A stretch of DNA of 64,000 nt, taken from Novosphingobium malaysiense (lineage in GTDB: Bacteria > Pseudomonadota > Alphaproteobacteria > Sphingomonadales > Sphingomonadaceae). Position 1 is the first letter of the stretch, and the number at the start of each line of letters is the position of its first letter. Both the position numbers and the translations under genes were made by a program. Below, piece after piece: positions 52,161 to 60,860 of the stretch. The notes below the pieces were generated by a model. That model did not search any database. It worked only from the letters and a program-made list of their open reading frames with translations, and was not told where the DNA came from. The DNA lies in contig NZ_JTDI01000003.1 of NCBI RefSeq assembly GCF_000802225.1, positions 1-64,000 of the forward strand, written 5' to 3'.

Positions 52161-53051
52161 TCAGAAGTTGTAGCCCAGCTTCAGCCGGAACTCGTTCTTG
52201 GTCTTCTCGATCAGGTGAAGATCGCTGGTCTGGCCGGGGTACCGCTCACCGCCACCGGCGATCTGCGGGAACCAGGTGAGTGTCGCCCACATGGTCCTGC
52301 CGCCGTAGTGGATCGACGGACCGGCAAAGAGCGACCAGCGTTCGTTGCCGACTTCGGTCTCGTATTCCGAAGTCCACTGGGTTTCGGCGCCGATGAACCA
52401 GTTGGGTGCCACGCGGTACGACAGGCCCGTGCCGGCGGAGACCTCGATTTCCATTTCCGGCGTTGTCGGCCAGTCGAATCCCTCGGGCAGGTCGGCAATC
52501 GCGCCGCGGTCCTCGTAGCCGGCCTTCAGGCCGATGTTGCCGATCCAGGTGAGCTGGCCTTGCATGAAGTACTTCTGCGCAGCGAGGACCGTGTGGGCCT
52601 CGTATTCGAGCTTGTCCTGGCCGCTGTGCGGGTCGAGCCGGTTGACCTCGACCGAGGTGATGATGGCGAGGCCGAAGTTGTCGAGGGCAGGGCTCAGGAC
52701 ATTGAACTTGGCGCCCAGCTCGACGCCGGAGAAGCGCGGACCCTTGTCGATGGGCTTGGGCAGGTAGCCGTCGATGGTCAGACCGGCCGTATCGATCGAG
52801 AGGATGTTCGCCGCCACCGAAACCTGGATGCGATCGGTGATGCCGTATTCGAGTTCAAGCTGCGTATCAATGGCACGGTAGTGCCCCTCGCCCTTGCCGG
52901 AACGCAGCGTGTTGAAGATGTACAGGTCGCTCGATCCCTTGGGCAGGACCTCCGCACCGGCATTGTACCCGAGCAGGTTTTCGTCGGCATGGGCGACGCC
53001 GGGCAGGGCAAGACAGGCGGCTGCTGCCGCCCAAGCGAATCGATTGTTCAT
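52161..53051 (-). CDS. Outer-membrane beta-barrel protein (DUF6662-like)
   Basis: 296 residues. Signal peptide (cleavage near GVAHA/DEN), then ENLLGYNAGAEVLPKGSSDLYIF and about ten to twelve alternating beta strands, for example TQLELEYGITDRIQVSVAANI and MEIEVSAGTGLSYRVAPNWFIGAETQW, ending with the C-terminal aromatic LKLGYNF typical of BamA substrates. It resembles the DUF6662 family, whose function is unknown. The start at 53051 opens the signal peptide. First gene of the operon behind the FNR-type box. Confidence 0.85.
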   Translation of the reverse strand: MNNRFAWAAAAACLALPGVAHADENLLGYNAGAEVLPKGSSDLYIFNTLRSGKGEGHYRAIDTQLELEYGITDRIQVSVAANILSIDTAGLTIDGYLPKPIDKGPRFSGVELGAKFNVLSPALDNFGLAIITSVEVNRLDPHSGQDKLEYEAHTVLAAQKYFMQGQLTWIGNIGLKAGYEDRGAIADLPEGFDWPTTPEMEIEVSAGTGLSYRVAPNWFIGAETQWTSEYETEVGNERWSLFAGPSIHYGGRTMWATLTWFPQIAGGGERYPGQTSDLHLIEKTKNEFRLKLGYNF

Positions 53052-53142
53052 GAATCCCTCACTGTTTTTTGGTGTGACGTCGCACGTATCGCTACTGAGA
53101 ATGCGTCGCAACAGCTATTTTCACAATCCAGCAACAATTGAT

Positions 53143-53156
53143 TTGATCTGGATCAA
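53143..53156. promoter_or_regulatory. Exact FNR/Anr-type box
   Basis: TTGAT-CTGG-ATCAA matches the FNR consensus TTGAT-N4-ATCAA at every position. Its centre is about 98 nt upstream of the barrel gene start at 53051 (minus strand), leaving room for a class II promoter with start near 53108. The surrounding sequence is A/T-rich. The nearest gene on the other side (SDMT) points towards the box, so only the flavin operon can be the target. Confidence 0.75.
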
Positions 53157-53242
53157 ATAATTGAGGGTGATTTGCAATTTCATCACGATATGTGCCCGCG
53201 GGAAGCAGGCGAGGGCGCCTTGGCAGTTTACGCGCACGTCGA

Positions 53243-53273
53243 GACCGGGGCCGTCATGATGACGGCCCCGGTC
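53243..53273 (-). terminator. Perfect palindromic hairpin after SDMT gene
   Basis: Positions 53243-53257 and 53259-53273 are perfectly complementary over 15 bp around one central base (stem GACCGGGGCCGT...). It lies 88 nt downstream of the SDMT stop and before the FNR box, insulating the betaine genes from the flavin operon. It lacks a strong T-tract. Confidence 0.6.
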
Positions 53274-53361
53274 CCTTGGTCTGACATGGAATGAATCTGA
53301 CGCTTCGCGGAAAGGCGGATGCCTTCAGGCGCCGCAGGCCTCTGATGGAGACGAGTGCGCG

Positions 53362-54189
53362 TCAGTCGTTCTTGCGATAGAGCATGATCGCCCAGCGCAA
53401 GTTTCCGTTTGCGGCACCCTGTACCCAATGATCGAGCCCGGCCGACATGCGCGACACGAAGGCGTCCGGCAGGCCAAGCTCGTCCTTGCGGGCCAGCATT
53501 TCCTCACGCACGCGCCGGTAGTGCGTGCCGAGTTGGCCGGTGAGTTCCTCGGTCTCCACTTCGGTGAAGCCACGGGCGGTCAGGCCGTCGCGGTAGAAGC
53601 CGATGGAGGCCAGATCGGGCAGGTGGATGCGGTCGTAGATCGGCTGCAGCGCGGCCTTGTCGGCAAGGCCGTCGGCCTGCATGGGGTCGTGAAAGACGAA
53701 CAGGGCGCCGGGCCTGAGAACGCGGGCCACTTCGTCGAGCACGGCGCCGCGGTCCGGCGCGTGCAGGATCGCGTCCTGGCTCCAGGCCACGTCGAAACTC
53801 TCGTCCGCAAAGGGCATGGCGTCGAACGATCCGTCTACGACCTCGATGCGGTCGGCAAGGCCGGCGGCCTCGGTCAGCTTGCGGTTGCGTTCGTTCTCCA
53901 CGCTCGAGAGGTTGAGGCATGTCACCTTCGCGCCGTACTCGCCGGCGAGTACGCGTGCGGCACCGCCATAGCCCGAGCCCAGGTCGATGACGCGCTTGCC
54001 GGACAGGTTGCCGAGCTTTCCCGCCATGTGCTCCACGGTGAGGCGGCTTGCGGCGCGGATGTCGTCGGTGGTGTCGTAGAGGCCGATGTGAATGTCTTCG
54101 CCGCCCCATACTGCGCTGTAGAAGCCATCGGCCTCGTCGCTGTCGTAATAGTCGCGGGCGATCGCGACCCCTTCTGCCACATCATTCAT
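53362..54189 (-). CDS. Sarcosine/dimethylglycine N-methyltransferase
   Basis: A 275-residue SAM-dependent enzyme. It starts ARDYYDSDEADGFYSAVWGGEDIHIGLY, typical of SDMT, with the SAM motif VIDLGSGYGGAARVL and the motif AWSQDAILHAPDR. It would methylate sarcosine to dimethylglycine and then betaine, an osmoprotectant. The start at 54189 overlaps the end of the preceding methyltransferase gene by 8 nt. Confidence 0.9.
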   Translation of the reverse strand: MNDVAEGVAIARDYYDSDEADGFYSAVWGGEDIHIGLYDTTDDIRAASRLTVEHMAGKLGNLSGKRVIDLGSGYGGAARVLAGEYGAKVTCLNLSSVENERNRKLTEAAGLADRIEVVDGSFDAMPFADESFDVAWSQDAILHAPDRGAVLDEVARVLRPGALFVFHDPMQADGLADKAALQPIYDRIHLPDLASIGFYRDGLTARGFTEVETEELTGQLGTHYRRVREEMLARKDELGLPDAFVSRMSAGLDHWVQGAANGNLRWAIMLYRKND

Positions 54190-55123
54190 AATTCTTCTCC
54201 GCCACGTGAACGAAGAAATCGGGATTGGCTTCCTCGCTCTCTTCCTGGAAGTCGCCGTAAGTCTTGATCTTCCGGAAGCCCGCGTCCTCCAGAAGTCCGC
54301 GCATGTACTGCTTGCGCAGCGGGAACATGTTGAGGTTGTGCGAGGAGCCATCGGGGAACCGGTATTCGAACCGGGCCAGACCTTCGTCCACGTGCACCGG
54401 TTCTGCCACCACCTGATCGCCGCAGTAGTAGTACTTGTGCTTCGACGAGAACCCGTGATCCAGGATGCCGTCGTAGTTGCGCTGATCGATGATGAGAATG
54501 CCGTCGTGCTTCAGGGCAGCGTAGAACTCGGCAAGCGCACGGCGACGGTCCGCTTCGTCGAACAGGTGCGTGAAGCTGTTGCCCAGGCATATGATCGCGT
54601 CGAACTTCCCGTGGATGTCCTTGTTCAGCCAGCGCCAGTCGGCATGGATGGTCTTGAGCACGACGCCGTGCCGCATTCCGTTATCGAATGCCTTGGCCAA
54701 CATCTCGGCGGACCCGTCGGACGATGAGACATTGAAGCCCGCTTTCAGCAATTGCACCGAATGAAAGCCGGTGCCGGCAGCTACATCGAGCACGGCGTGC
54801 TTGCCACGCGCCTTGAGCACGTCGATGAAAAAGCGGCCTTCGCTTTCGGCGCGCTGCTGCCAATCGATGAGTTCGTCCCACTTCTCGACAAAGCCGCGGA
54901 CGTATTCGGATACGTATTTGTCCGTTTCCCGGACGGCGATGGGATCCTTCCCGTAGTCTTGCGCATCTTCCGGTGCGAAGACAGTCTGTTGCTGATCGTT
55001 GATAGATCTTCCCCTCGTTTTTCGGACGTCGCAAATAACCCGTCGCGAGAGATACGCGCGGGATAACCAGAGATCACTGCGGAAGTGTGCACTTTTGTAC
55101 CAAAGATAATCTGGGGTGGCCAC
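54182..55123 (-). CDS. Glycine/sarcosine N-methyltransferase
   Basis: A SAM-dependent enzyme carrying glycine to sarcosine and dimethylglycine. Family signature: TVFAPEDAQDYGKDPI, ETDKYVSEYV, VLDVAAGTGFHSVQLL, HADWRWLNKD, CLGNSFTHLF and SSKHKYYYCGD. The start is a puzzle. The only usual codon in frame is a GTG at 55123, with no ribosome site, giving 313 residues. Family homology begins about 40 residues later, where AGGGGAAG stands at good distance before an AUC (55003). No ATG, GTG or TTG lies near it. AUC initiation or a mutated start must be considered. Confidence 0.85.
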   Translation of the reverse strand: MATPDYLWYKSAHFRSDLWLSRAYLSRRVICDVRKTRGRSINDQQQTVFAPEDAQDYGKDPIAVRETDKYVSEYVRGFVEKWDELIDWQQRAESEGRFFIDVLKARGKHAVLDVAAGTGFHSVQLLKAGFNVSSSDGSAEMLAKAFDNGMRHGVVLKTIHADWRWLNKDIHGKFDAIICLGNSFTHLFDEADRRRALAEFYAALKHDGILIIDQRNYDGILDHGFSSKHKYYYCGDQVVAEPVHVDEGLARFEYRFPDGSSHNLNMFPLRKQYMRGLLEDAGFRKIKTYGDFQEESEEANPDFFVHVAEKNYE

Positions 55124-55611
55124 ACTGAAAGGGGGCGATTTTTATCGGTGATTTTGGCTTTACTATATCTTCGTTTATTGCATCAATGACAAAGTAATGT
55201 TTAAACCGTCATTGGAATAATGAAGTTTTCATTGCGCCTATTTCAAATACGGGCTGAGAAGATGCTTCAATTCACAGCGGGTGGGTTCTTGTCTGCCGCA
55301 AAAGTGCAATATTCTGACCACCGCATCGACCGGCACAGGATATGCCAACATCTTCAAGGGTTTGTATGGTGCAGTGCACAATCGGTCTGGCGGCGCATAT
55401 TCCTCCGGCACATGTAGCGGACAAGTTGCTGACAGCGCCGTGGAGGTGAAACGGTGCACGGAAATGTCGGGAATGCCGGTCGGCCGGCCGCGTTCGGGGG
55501 GGTGTGGAAGGCAATATCGATTCGGGAGGTTTGTCGATTCCACACCGCGAAATTGCCGGTGCACAGGGATGGAGCGCTCGCGGGTGCCGGCCAGCAACCA
55601 GGGTTGCCGCC
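55124..55611. promoter_or_regulatory. Upstream region of the betaine genes, no gene seen
   Basis: 488 nt. The part 55130-55260 is the most A/T-rich of the window and probably holds the methyltransferase promoter (minus strand). A 65-codon plus-strand frame at 55220 has no recognisable features and I do not call it. The remainder is unremarkable. Confidence 0.45.
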
Positions 55612-56352
55612 TCAGGCGTTCAGGCCGCCGTTGACGCTGATGACCTGACCAGTAATCTTTGCGGCGCCATCGCCGCAAAGGAACAGAGCCAGCGGGGCGA
55701 TGTCGTCGGCAGAGGGCAGGCCTAGCCCGGCCCGTCTGGCAGCCTTGGCCATCCTCTCTGATCCCATGCGCAAGGCGCTCTCCGTACCTTCCACGAAGCT
55801 GGGGGAAATGACATGGGCGCGGATGCCGTCTCGGGCGGCTTCCAGCGCGAAGTTGCGAATGAAGCCGATCGTTCCGGCACGCGCGGCGCCGATCAGGGTC
55901 TGGCGCGGAGCGGCATATATGCCGGCATCCGATATGAATCCGATCAGGGTCCCGCCCTGTTGGGCAAGGAAATCGTAGGAGGCATGAGCCAGCCGTTCGA
56001 TCCAGCCAACCGAGACGTTCAGGAAATCTCCGAAGACTTCGGGCGAAGTCTCCGGAAACAGGCCGGTAATTCCCATCGGTCCGGTCGCGGTGCAGTCGAC
56101 CACCGCGTCGATGCGGCCATATTGTTCCGCCACTTCCGCCACGAGCGTTTCAGCCGCATCATCGTCCCAGATATCGGCGAGGAACCCGTCGATTGGGCCG
56201 AGATAGGAAAGGCCGGTCACGGCCGCGTCGACTTTGTCCTGCCGGCGCCCGTGCAAAGCCACCTTCCAGCCCTGCGAAAGCGCATGGCGCGCAATCGCAC
56301 TGCCGATCGATCCCGAGCCGCCGGCAATCAGCAGAACCTTGTGGTCAGTCAC
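55612..56352 (-). CDS. SDR-fold protein lacking catalytic Tyr and Lys
   Basis: A 246-residue Rossmann protein. The NAD(P) motif GGSGSIGSAI is at residues 11-20 and the C-terminal ITGQVISVNGG is classical. By alignment after S141 (GFISDAG), the Y-x3-K pair falls on I154 and R158 (IGAAR), so ordinary SDR chemistry is unlikely. DCTATG replaces the usual NNAG. It may be a binding or regulatory protein, or use a different proton donor such as Y146. It is 11 nt downstream of dnaB's stop in the same direction, so perhaps a read-through partner. Confidence 0.85.
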   Translation of the reverse strand: MTDHKVLLIAGGSGSIGSAIARHALSQGWKVALHGRRQDKVDAAVTGLSYLGPIDGFLADIWDDDAAETLVAEVAEQYGRIDAVVDCTATGPMGITGLFPETSPEVFGDFLNVSVGWIERLAHASYDFLAQQGGTLIGFISDAGIYAAPRQTLIGAARAGTIGFIRNFALEAARDGIRAHVISPSFVEGTESALRMGSERMAKAARRAGLGLPSADDIAPLALFLCGDGAAKITGQVISVNGGLNA

Positions 56353-56363
56353 GTGCGCCCACG

Positions 56364-57878
56364 TCAGTCATTGTCGAACGCCGCGCGCAGGTCGTCGGGG
56401 GCGAGGTCGGAGAACTTGGTGATCCGCGCCTCGAACTTCAGGCGCACGCGCCCGGTTGAACCGTGACGCTGCTTGGCGACGATCAGTTCGGCAAGCCCGG
56501 TCACCTGTTCCATCTTTTGGCGCCAGGCCTCCCACTTCTCGACGACGTCCGGCGGATCGTTTTCGGCCGGGTACTTGGGCTCCGTAGCATTGACGTAGTA
56601 GTCCTCGCGATAGACGAACCAGACCATGTCGGCGTCTTGCTCGATCGAGCCGGATTCGCGAAGGTCGGAGAGCATCGGCTTCTTGTCTTCGCGCTGTTCC
56701 ACCGCACGCGACAGCTGCGACAGGGCGATAACCGGAACTTCAAGTTCTTTTGCCAGGGTCTTGAGACCGCGGGAAATTTCCGAGATTTCGTTCACGCGGT
56801 TGTCCTGCGCACGGCCCGATCCGGACAGCAGCTGCAGGTAGTCGATGATGATCAGGCCGATATTGTGGCGGCGCTTGAGGCGGCGCGCGCGAGTGCGCAG
56901 CGCGGCGATCGAAAGGCCCGGGGTGTCGTCGATGAACAGCGGCAGTTCGGCCAGGCGCTGGCTGGCGAATGAGAGTTGCTGGAAGTCCTCGCGGCTGATC
57001 TTGCCCATGCGCAGCGCTTCGGACGAAATGCCCGACTGTTCGGCCAGGATACGCGTCGCCAACTGGTCAGCGCTCATTTCGAGGCTGAAGAAGGCCGTCG
57101 GCGCGCCTACCGACTTGGCGTGCTCGATGCCGTCGCGAACGGTATCGTCGACATAACGCTGGGCGGTGTTGAAGGCGATGTTGGTGACCAGCGAGGTCTT
57201 GCCCATGCCGGGACGGCCGGCAAGGATGATAAGGTCGGAATCGTGCAGGCCGCCGATCTTCTCGTTCACCGAGTTGAGGCCGGTGGTCTTGCCCGAGATG
57301 TGGCCGCCCGAATTGAACGCCTTTTCGATGTTGAAAATGGCCGTGCGCGTGGCGGCGCCGAAGCTCTTGGCCTCATTGGCGGAGGCAGCGCCTTCCGCCA
57401 CCTTGTAAAGCGCGGCTTCCGCCCGTTCCACCTGCTCCATCGGTTCGACCGATTCGGAGGTGTCCATCGCGCCTTCGACCAGCCCGCGACCCACCGAGAT
57501 CAATTCGCGCAAGAGAGCCAGGTCGTATATCTGGTCGGCCAGTTCGCGCGGGGCCAGCAAACCCTGGCCATCGGCCGTCAGGCGGGCGAGATAGGCCACG
57601 CCGCCCAGGGCCTTCAGCGATTCGTCGGCTTCGAAATAGGGCCGCAGTGTCACCGGGGTGACCACGGCCTTGCGGTCGAGCAGGTTGAGGATGCGCTCGT
57701 AGATGCGGGCATGGACGGGCTCGAAGAAATGCTGCGGTCCAAGCTGGGTCTGCAGTTCCTCGATTACGCGGTTGTCGATCAGCACTGCGCCCAGAAACGC
57801 GGCTTCCGCCTCCACGTTCGAAGGAAGGGTACGCGCTTCGGATTCGGCAGTTTTTACGAGAAGGTCTTGCTGAGCCAT
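56364..57878 (-). CDS. dnaB: Replicative DNA helicase
   Basis: A 504-residue hexameric 5'-3' helicase for the replication fork. The N-terminal primase-interacting domain (LPSNVEAEAAFLGAVLIDN, FFEPVHARIYERI) is followed by a linker and RecA core with Walker A AGRPGMGKTSLV, FFSLEMSADQLATRILAE, Walker B LIIIDYLQLL and the arginine-finger region LSQLSRAVEQREDKKPMLSDLRESGSIEQDAD. The C-terminal KQRHGSTG stretch is present. The start at 57878 (MAQQDLLVK) is used because upstream residues are not conserved. Confidence 0.97.
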   Translation of the reverse strand: MAQQDLLVKTAESEARTLPSNVEAEAAFLGAVLIDNRVIEELQTQLGPQHFFEPVHARIYERILNLLDRKAVVTPVTLRPYFEADESLKALGGVAYLARLTADGQGLLAPRELADQIYDLALLRELISVGRGLVEGAMDTSESVEPMEQVERAEAALYKVAEGAASANEAKSFGAATRTAIFNIEKAFNSGGHISGKTTGLNSVNEKIGGLHDSDLIILAGRPGMGKTSLVTNIAFNTAQRYVDDTVRDGIEHAKSVGAPTAFFSLEMSADQLATRILAEQSGISSEALRMGKISREDFQQLSFASQRLAELPLFIDDTPGLSIAALRTRARRLKRRHNIGLIIIDYLQLLSGSGRAQDNRVNEISEISRGLKTLAKELEVPVIALSQLSRAVEQREDKKPMLSDLRESGSIEQDADMVWFVYREDYYVNATEPKYPAENDPPDVVEKWEAWRQKMEQVTGLAELIVAKQRHGSTGRVRLKFEARITKFSDLAPDDLRAAFDND

Positions 57879-58021
57879 AAGCGCGGTACCATGGTCTCGC
57901 CGGCCCGCACTCGCAAGCATGACGTGCGCCGATTTTATTCCACAGCTTGTGGATGGTGACGGGTCGCCCGTTCGTCGGGCTTGCCCGGGCGTGCTGCAAG
58001 CGCGTAAAGGCGGTGCGCATC

Positions 58022-58504
58022 ATGGCGGACCCGCGCATCACCCATATCGAACTCGACGACGCGACCATTCTGTGGCGCAACGCCGATATCGAGCAGGAAC
58101 GCCGTATCGCCATCTTCGACCTGATCGAAGACAACGTTTTCAAGCCCGTTCGCACTTTCGAAGCCGGTCACGAAGGCCCCTACCGCCTGCGGCTGTCCGT
58201 ACGCGACGGGCGGCTGTCGATGGAGATCGCCAGCGAGCAGGGCGAACCACTGGAAACCCTTGTGCTGGGGCTGGCGCGCTTTCGCCGCCCGATCCGCGAG
58301 TATTTTGCGATCTGCGAGAGCTACTACCAGGCGATTCGCAAGTCGACGCCACAGGAGATCGAGACCATCGACATGGCCCGCCGGGGCGTCCACAACGAGG
58401 CAGCGGAATTGCTGCTGGAGCGGCTGGAGGGCAAGGTCGAGACGGACTTTCCTACGGCCAGGCGGCTGTTTACGCTGATCTGCGTCCTGCATATCCGCGG
58501 CTGA
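58022..58504 (+). CDS. UPF0262 family protein
   Basis: 160 residues: RITHIELDDATILWRNADIEQERRIAIFDLIEDN, then SIRDGRLSMEI-like (VRDGRLSMEI) and LGLARFRRPIREYFAICESYYQAI. These blocks identify the alphaproteobacterial UPF0262 family, of unknown function. The start at 58022 begins the conserved region. It is divergent from dnaB and 10 nt ahead of the GH25-like gene. Confidence 0.87.
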   Translation: MADPRITHIELDDATILWRNADIEQERRIAIFDLIEDNVFKPVRTFEAGHEGPYRLRLSVRDGRLSMEIASEQGEPLETLVLGLARFRRPIREYFAICESYYQAIRKSTPQEIETIDMARRGVHNEAAELLLERLEGKVETDFPTARRLFTLICVLHIRG

Positions 58505-58514
58505 GGAGGGGGAA

Positions 58515-59240
58515 TTGGCTCGGGGAGCTACCAGGGGCCGCAAGGCAGCAAGGATGCGCGGCGCTACCAGGCTGCGAATCCTGGGTCTTCTATTACTCAT
58601 TGCGATGGTCTCCGGTGCATGGGGCTGGTGGCAATGGCACCACTGGTTGCCGGATCGCGGCACGTTTCCCGTGCAGGGCGTGGAGATCGGTGCAGACGAT
58701 GGGGCGGTGAATTGGGCTTCGCTCAAGGCCATCGGCGCGGACTTTGCCTATATCGATGCCAGTGCCAGTGCATTCGCCCGCGATCCGCGCTTCGTCGAAA
58801 ACTTCGATGCCGCGCGCGCGGCAAACATGCAGGTCGGAGCCGTCCACCGCTACGACCCCTGCCAGCCGGCCGAAAAGCAGGCGGCCAACTTCGTGACCAC
58901 CGTCCCGCGCGATGCGTCCCTGCTTCCTCCCGTGGTTGAACTCGACATGCTGGCGGACGACTGCCCCGTGCGTGTCAGCGATGCCAAGGTGGAAAGCGAA
59001 CTGATGACCTTCCTCAATCAGGTCGAGACTCATGCCGGCAAGCCGGTGATCCTCAAGGTCACTTCGCGCTTCGAGGATCGTTACGGCATCGCGCACAAGC
59101 TCGACCGCAACCTTTGGCTGGTCCGCGACCGCTTCATGCCCGCCTATGCCGGAAGGCCATGGACACTGTGGACTGCCAATACGAGCCTTGCCAACGAGAT
59201 TGCGCAGGATGGATTGCGCTGGATAGTGGTGCAACCATGA
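58515..59240 (+). CDS. GH25-like protein with altered active site
   Basis: 241 residues. The N-terminal membrane anchor (about 20-38, RILGLLLLIAMVSGAWGWW) is followed by a GH25 muramidase fold (GVEIGADDGAVNWASLKAIGADFAYI, DPRFVENFDAA, PPVVELDML, VILKVTSRFEDRY). In active GH25 enzymes the first block carries Asp in GVDVS and the third reads VDLE; here they read GVEIG (E57) and VELD (E142, D144), and the KATEG stretch is DASAS. It is probably a degenerate or repurposed murein-binding protein. It starts with TTG behind AGGAGGGGGAA and overlaps cdd by ATGA. Confidence 0.8.
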   Translation: MARGATRGRKAARMRGATRLRILGLLLLIAMVSGAWGWWQWHHWLPDRGTFPVQGVEIGADDGAVNWASLKAIGADFAYIDASASAFARDPRFVENFDAARAANMQVGAVHRYDPCQPAEKQAANFVTTVPRDASLLPPVVELDMLADDCPVRVSDAKVESELMTFLNQVETHAGKPVILKVTSRFEDRYGIAHKLDRNLWLVRDRFMPAYAGRPWTLWTANTSLANEIAQDGLRWIVVQP

Positions 59241-59668
59241 ACGAGAGCCAGCGAGATGCCCTGATAGCCGCGGCTCGCGAGGCCGCCGCCGGGGCCTATG
59301 CGCCGTACTCGCACTTCCATGTGGGCGCGGCCTTGCTCATGGCGGATGGTTCCATCGTCACCGGCGCCAATGTCGAGAATGCCAGCTACGGCCTCGCCCT
59401 GTGCGCCGAGACGGTCGCAGTCGCCAAGGTCCTCTCGGCGCCCGAGCGAGGCGCGCTCGAGGCCGTGGCAGTGACCGGAGGCGCCGCGGGTGCACCGGGC
59501 GAGGGAGCAACGGTGACGCCATGCGGACGCTGCCGTCAGATACTCAACGAAGTGGCGCAGTTGGGCGGCACCGATCCGGTAATCTGGTGCGACGGTGCGG
59601 AAGGCGTGTTGGAAATGCGCCTGTCGCACCTGCTGCCCTATGCATTCGGCCCGGCGAACCTCGACTGA
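59237..59668 (+). CDS. cdd: Cytidine deaminase
   Basis: A 143-residue homotetrameric-type deaminase converting (deoxy)cytidine to uridine in pyrimidine salvage. The zinc and catalytic residues are C56-A-E58 (LALCAETVAV) and P95-C96-GR-C99. It also has APYSHFHVGAALL and NVENASYGL. Its start overlaps the GH25-like stop as ATGA; the frame further back is shadow. Confidence 0.94.
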   Translation: MNESQRDALIAAAREAAAGAYAPYSHFHVGAALLMADGSIVTGANVENASYGLALCAETVAVAKVLSAPERGALEAVAVTGGAAGAPGEGATVTPCGRCRQILNEVAQLGGTDPVIWCDGAEGVLEMRLSHLLPYAFGPANLD

Positions 59669-59708
59669 GGCGTGACCTCGACAAGGCCAACCTGGCGCAA
59701 GCCCGCAA

Positions 59709-60860
59709 TCAGGACCGCGCGCCGCTCTCGCGTTCGATAAGCCATTCAAGCAGTGCCCCCATGCAATCGCGGCCGAGTTGCTGCGAGCGCTCCGGGCTCC
59801 AGGCCTGCCGGCGGTCTGCTGCGGGATCGTGGTCCTTGAACGGCATTTCCAGCGTCATCGAGACACAGCCGAAACGTTCGGCCAGCTGGTTGGTCGACAT
59901 CGCGAGGTTGCCCTTGCCCGGTCGCGCGACAGGATATCCCAGTTTGGTCTGGAAATCGGGCGTGCGCCGTTCCAGCAGATCGGCGAAGCGATTGTAGCCG
60001 GCGAGCTGCTCGTCCTTGAGCGAGGGAATGCCTTCGAAGCCGGCCAGGAATACCGCCGGAATCGCCTCGTCGCCATGAACGTCCATGGCGAAATCCACGC
60101 CGCTCTCGTCCATGGCATTGCGGATGGCCAGGACTTCGGGGGATTTTTCGGGGGTAGGGGTGTCCCATTCGCGGTTGAGGTTCGTACCCGCCGCATTGGT
60201 ACGCAGATGGCCGCGCTTCGAACCGTCGGGATTGGCGTTTGGAACCACGTGCAGACGGCAACGGCGGCGCAATTCGCGTGCTGTCGAACTGGTGCGGTCG
60301 GTCAGGAGCTCGAGCGCGCCTTCCATCCACCATTCGGCCATCGATTCGCCGGGATGCTGGCGGGCATAGAGCCAAACCTGTGTTTGTCCCGCCCCCATTT
60401 CCAGGCAGTCGATCGGCTGGCCATCGAGCGTCGTGCCGAGGCAGCGATAGTCCACGCTGCTGGCACTGGCCATTCGGGCGACGAGGTCGTGGTGACGCTC
60501 CATCGAGTAGGGCGCGAAATAGGCGAACCAGGCGAGGTTGCCCGTGGGCTTGTAGCGGATCGTCAGCGAACCGCCGTCGCGCCCTTCGTCCCAATGGCTT
60601 TCCGCGCGGCCCCAGAATTGCCGGTCTTCCGATACGCAGGCGTTGTAGCCGGACCACCCCATCGGATAGGCCGAACCGTTGAGGCCTGTGATCACGAGCG
60701 TGATCGCCCGCCCCTTCGCGCCGCTGACGCGGAAATGGAACCACTGGAAGAAGTCGGAGTTGCGATCGCGCCGGATGGCAAGGCGGGCGGTTGTATCGTC
60801 GATGGAGAGGACTTCGATGTTGCCGGAATCGAAAGTTGCGCAGATCTGGATATCGTTCAT
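59709..60860 (-). CDS. M14-type zinc carboxypeptidase
   Basis: A 383-residue enzyme of the cytosolic carboxypeptidase branch. The N-terminal beta-sandwich (about 1-120, [13 protein letters not shown]) precedes the catalytic domain with zinc ligands H169 and E172 (ARQHPGESM) and H262 (MDVHGDE), substrate residues NLNREWD and catalytic Glu in [12 protein letters not shown]. Relatives trim C-terminal acidic residues or cleave small peptides; the bacterial substrate is uncertain. No signal peptide. The start overlaps the stop of the upstream DUF4136-like gene (ATGA). Confidence 0.92.
   Translation of the reverse strand: MNDIQICATFDSGNIEVLSIDDTTARLAIRRDRNSDFFQWFHFRVSGAKGRAITLVITGLNGSAYPMGWSGYNACVSEDRQFWGRAESHWDEGRDGGSLTIRYKPTGNLAWFAYFAPYSMERHHDLVARMASASSVDYRCLGTTLDGQPIDCLEMGAGQTQVWLYARQHPGESMAEWWMEGALELLTDRTSSTARELRRRCRLHVVPNANPDGSKRGHLRTNAAGTNLNREWDTPTPEKSPEVLAIRNAMDESGVDFAMDVHGDEAIPAVFLAGFEGIPSLKDEQLAGYNRFADLLERRTPDFQTKLGYPVARPGKGNLAMSTNQLAERFGCVSMTLEMPFKDHDPAADRRQAWSPERSQQLGRDCMGALLEWLIERESGARS

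Noticed and set aside
55220..55417. 65-codon plus-strand frame in the A/T-rich leader of the betaine genes
   Set aside because: Plausible start but no hydrophobic or conserved pattern; too weak to call.
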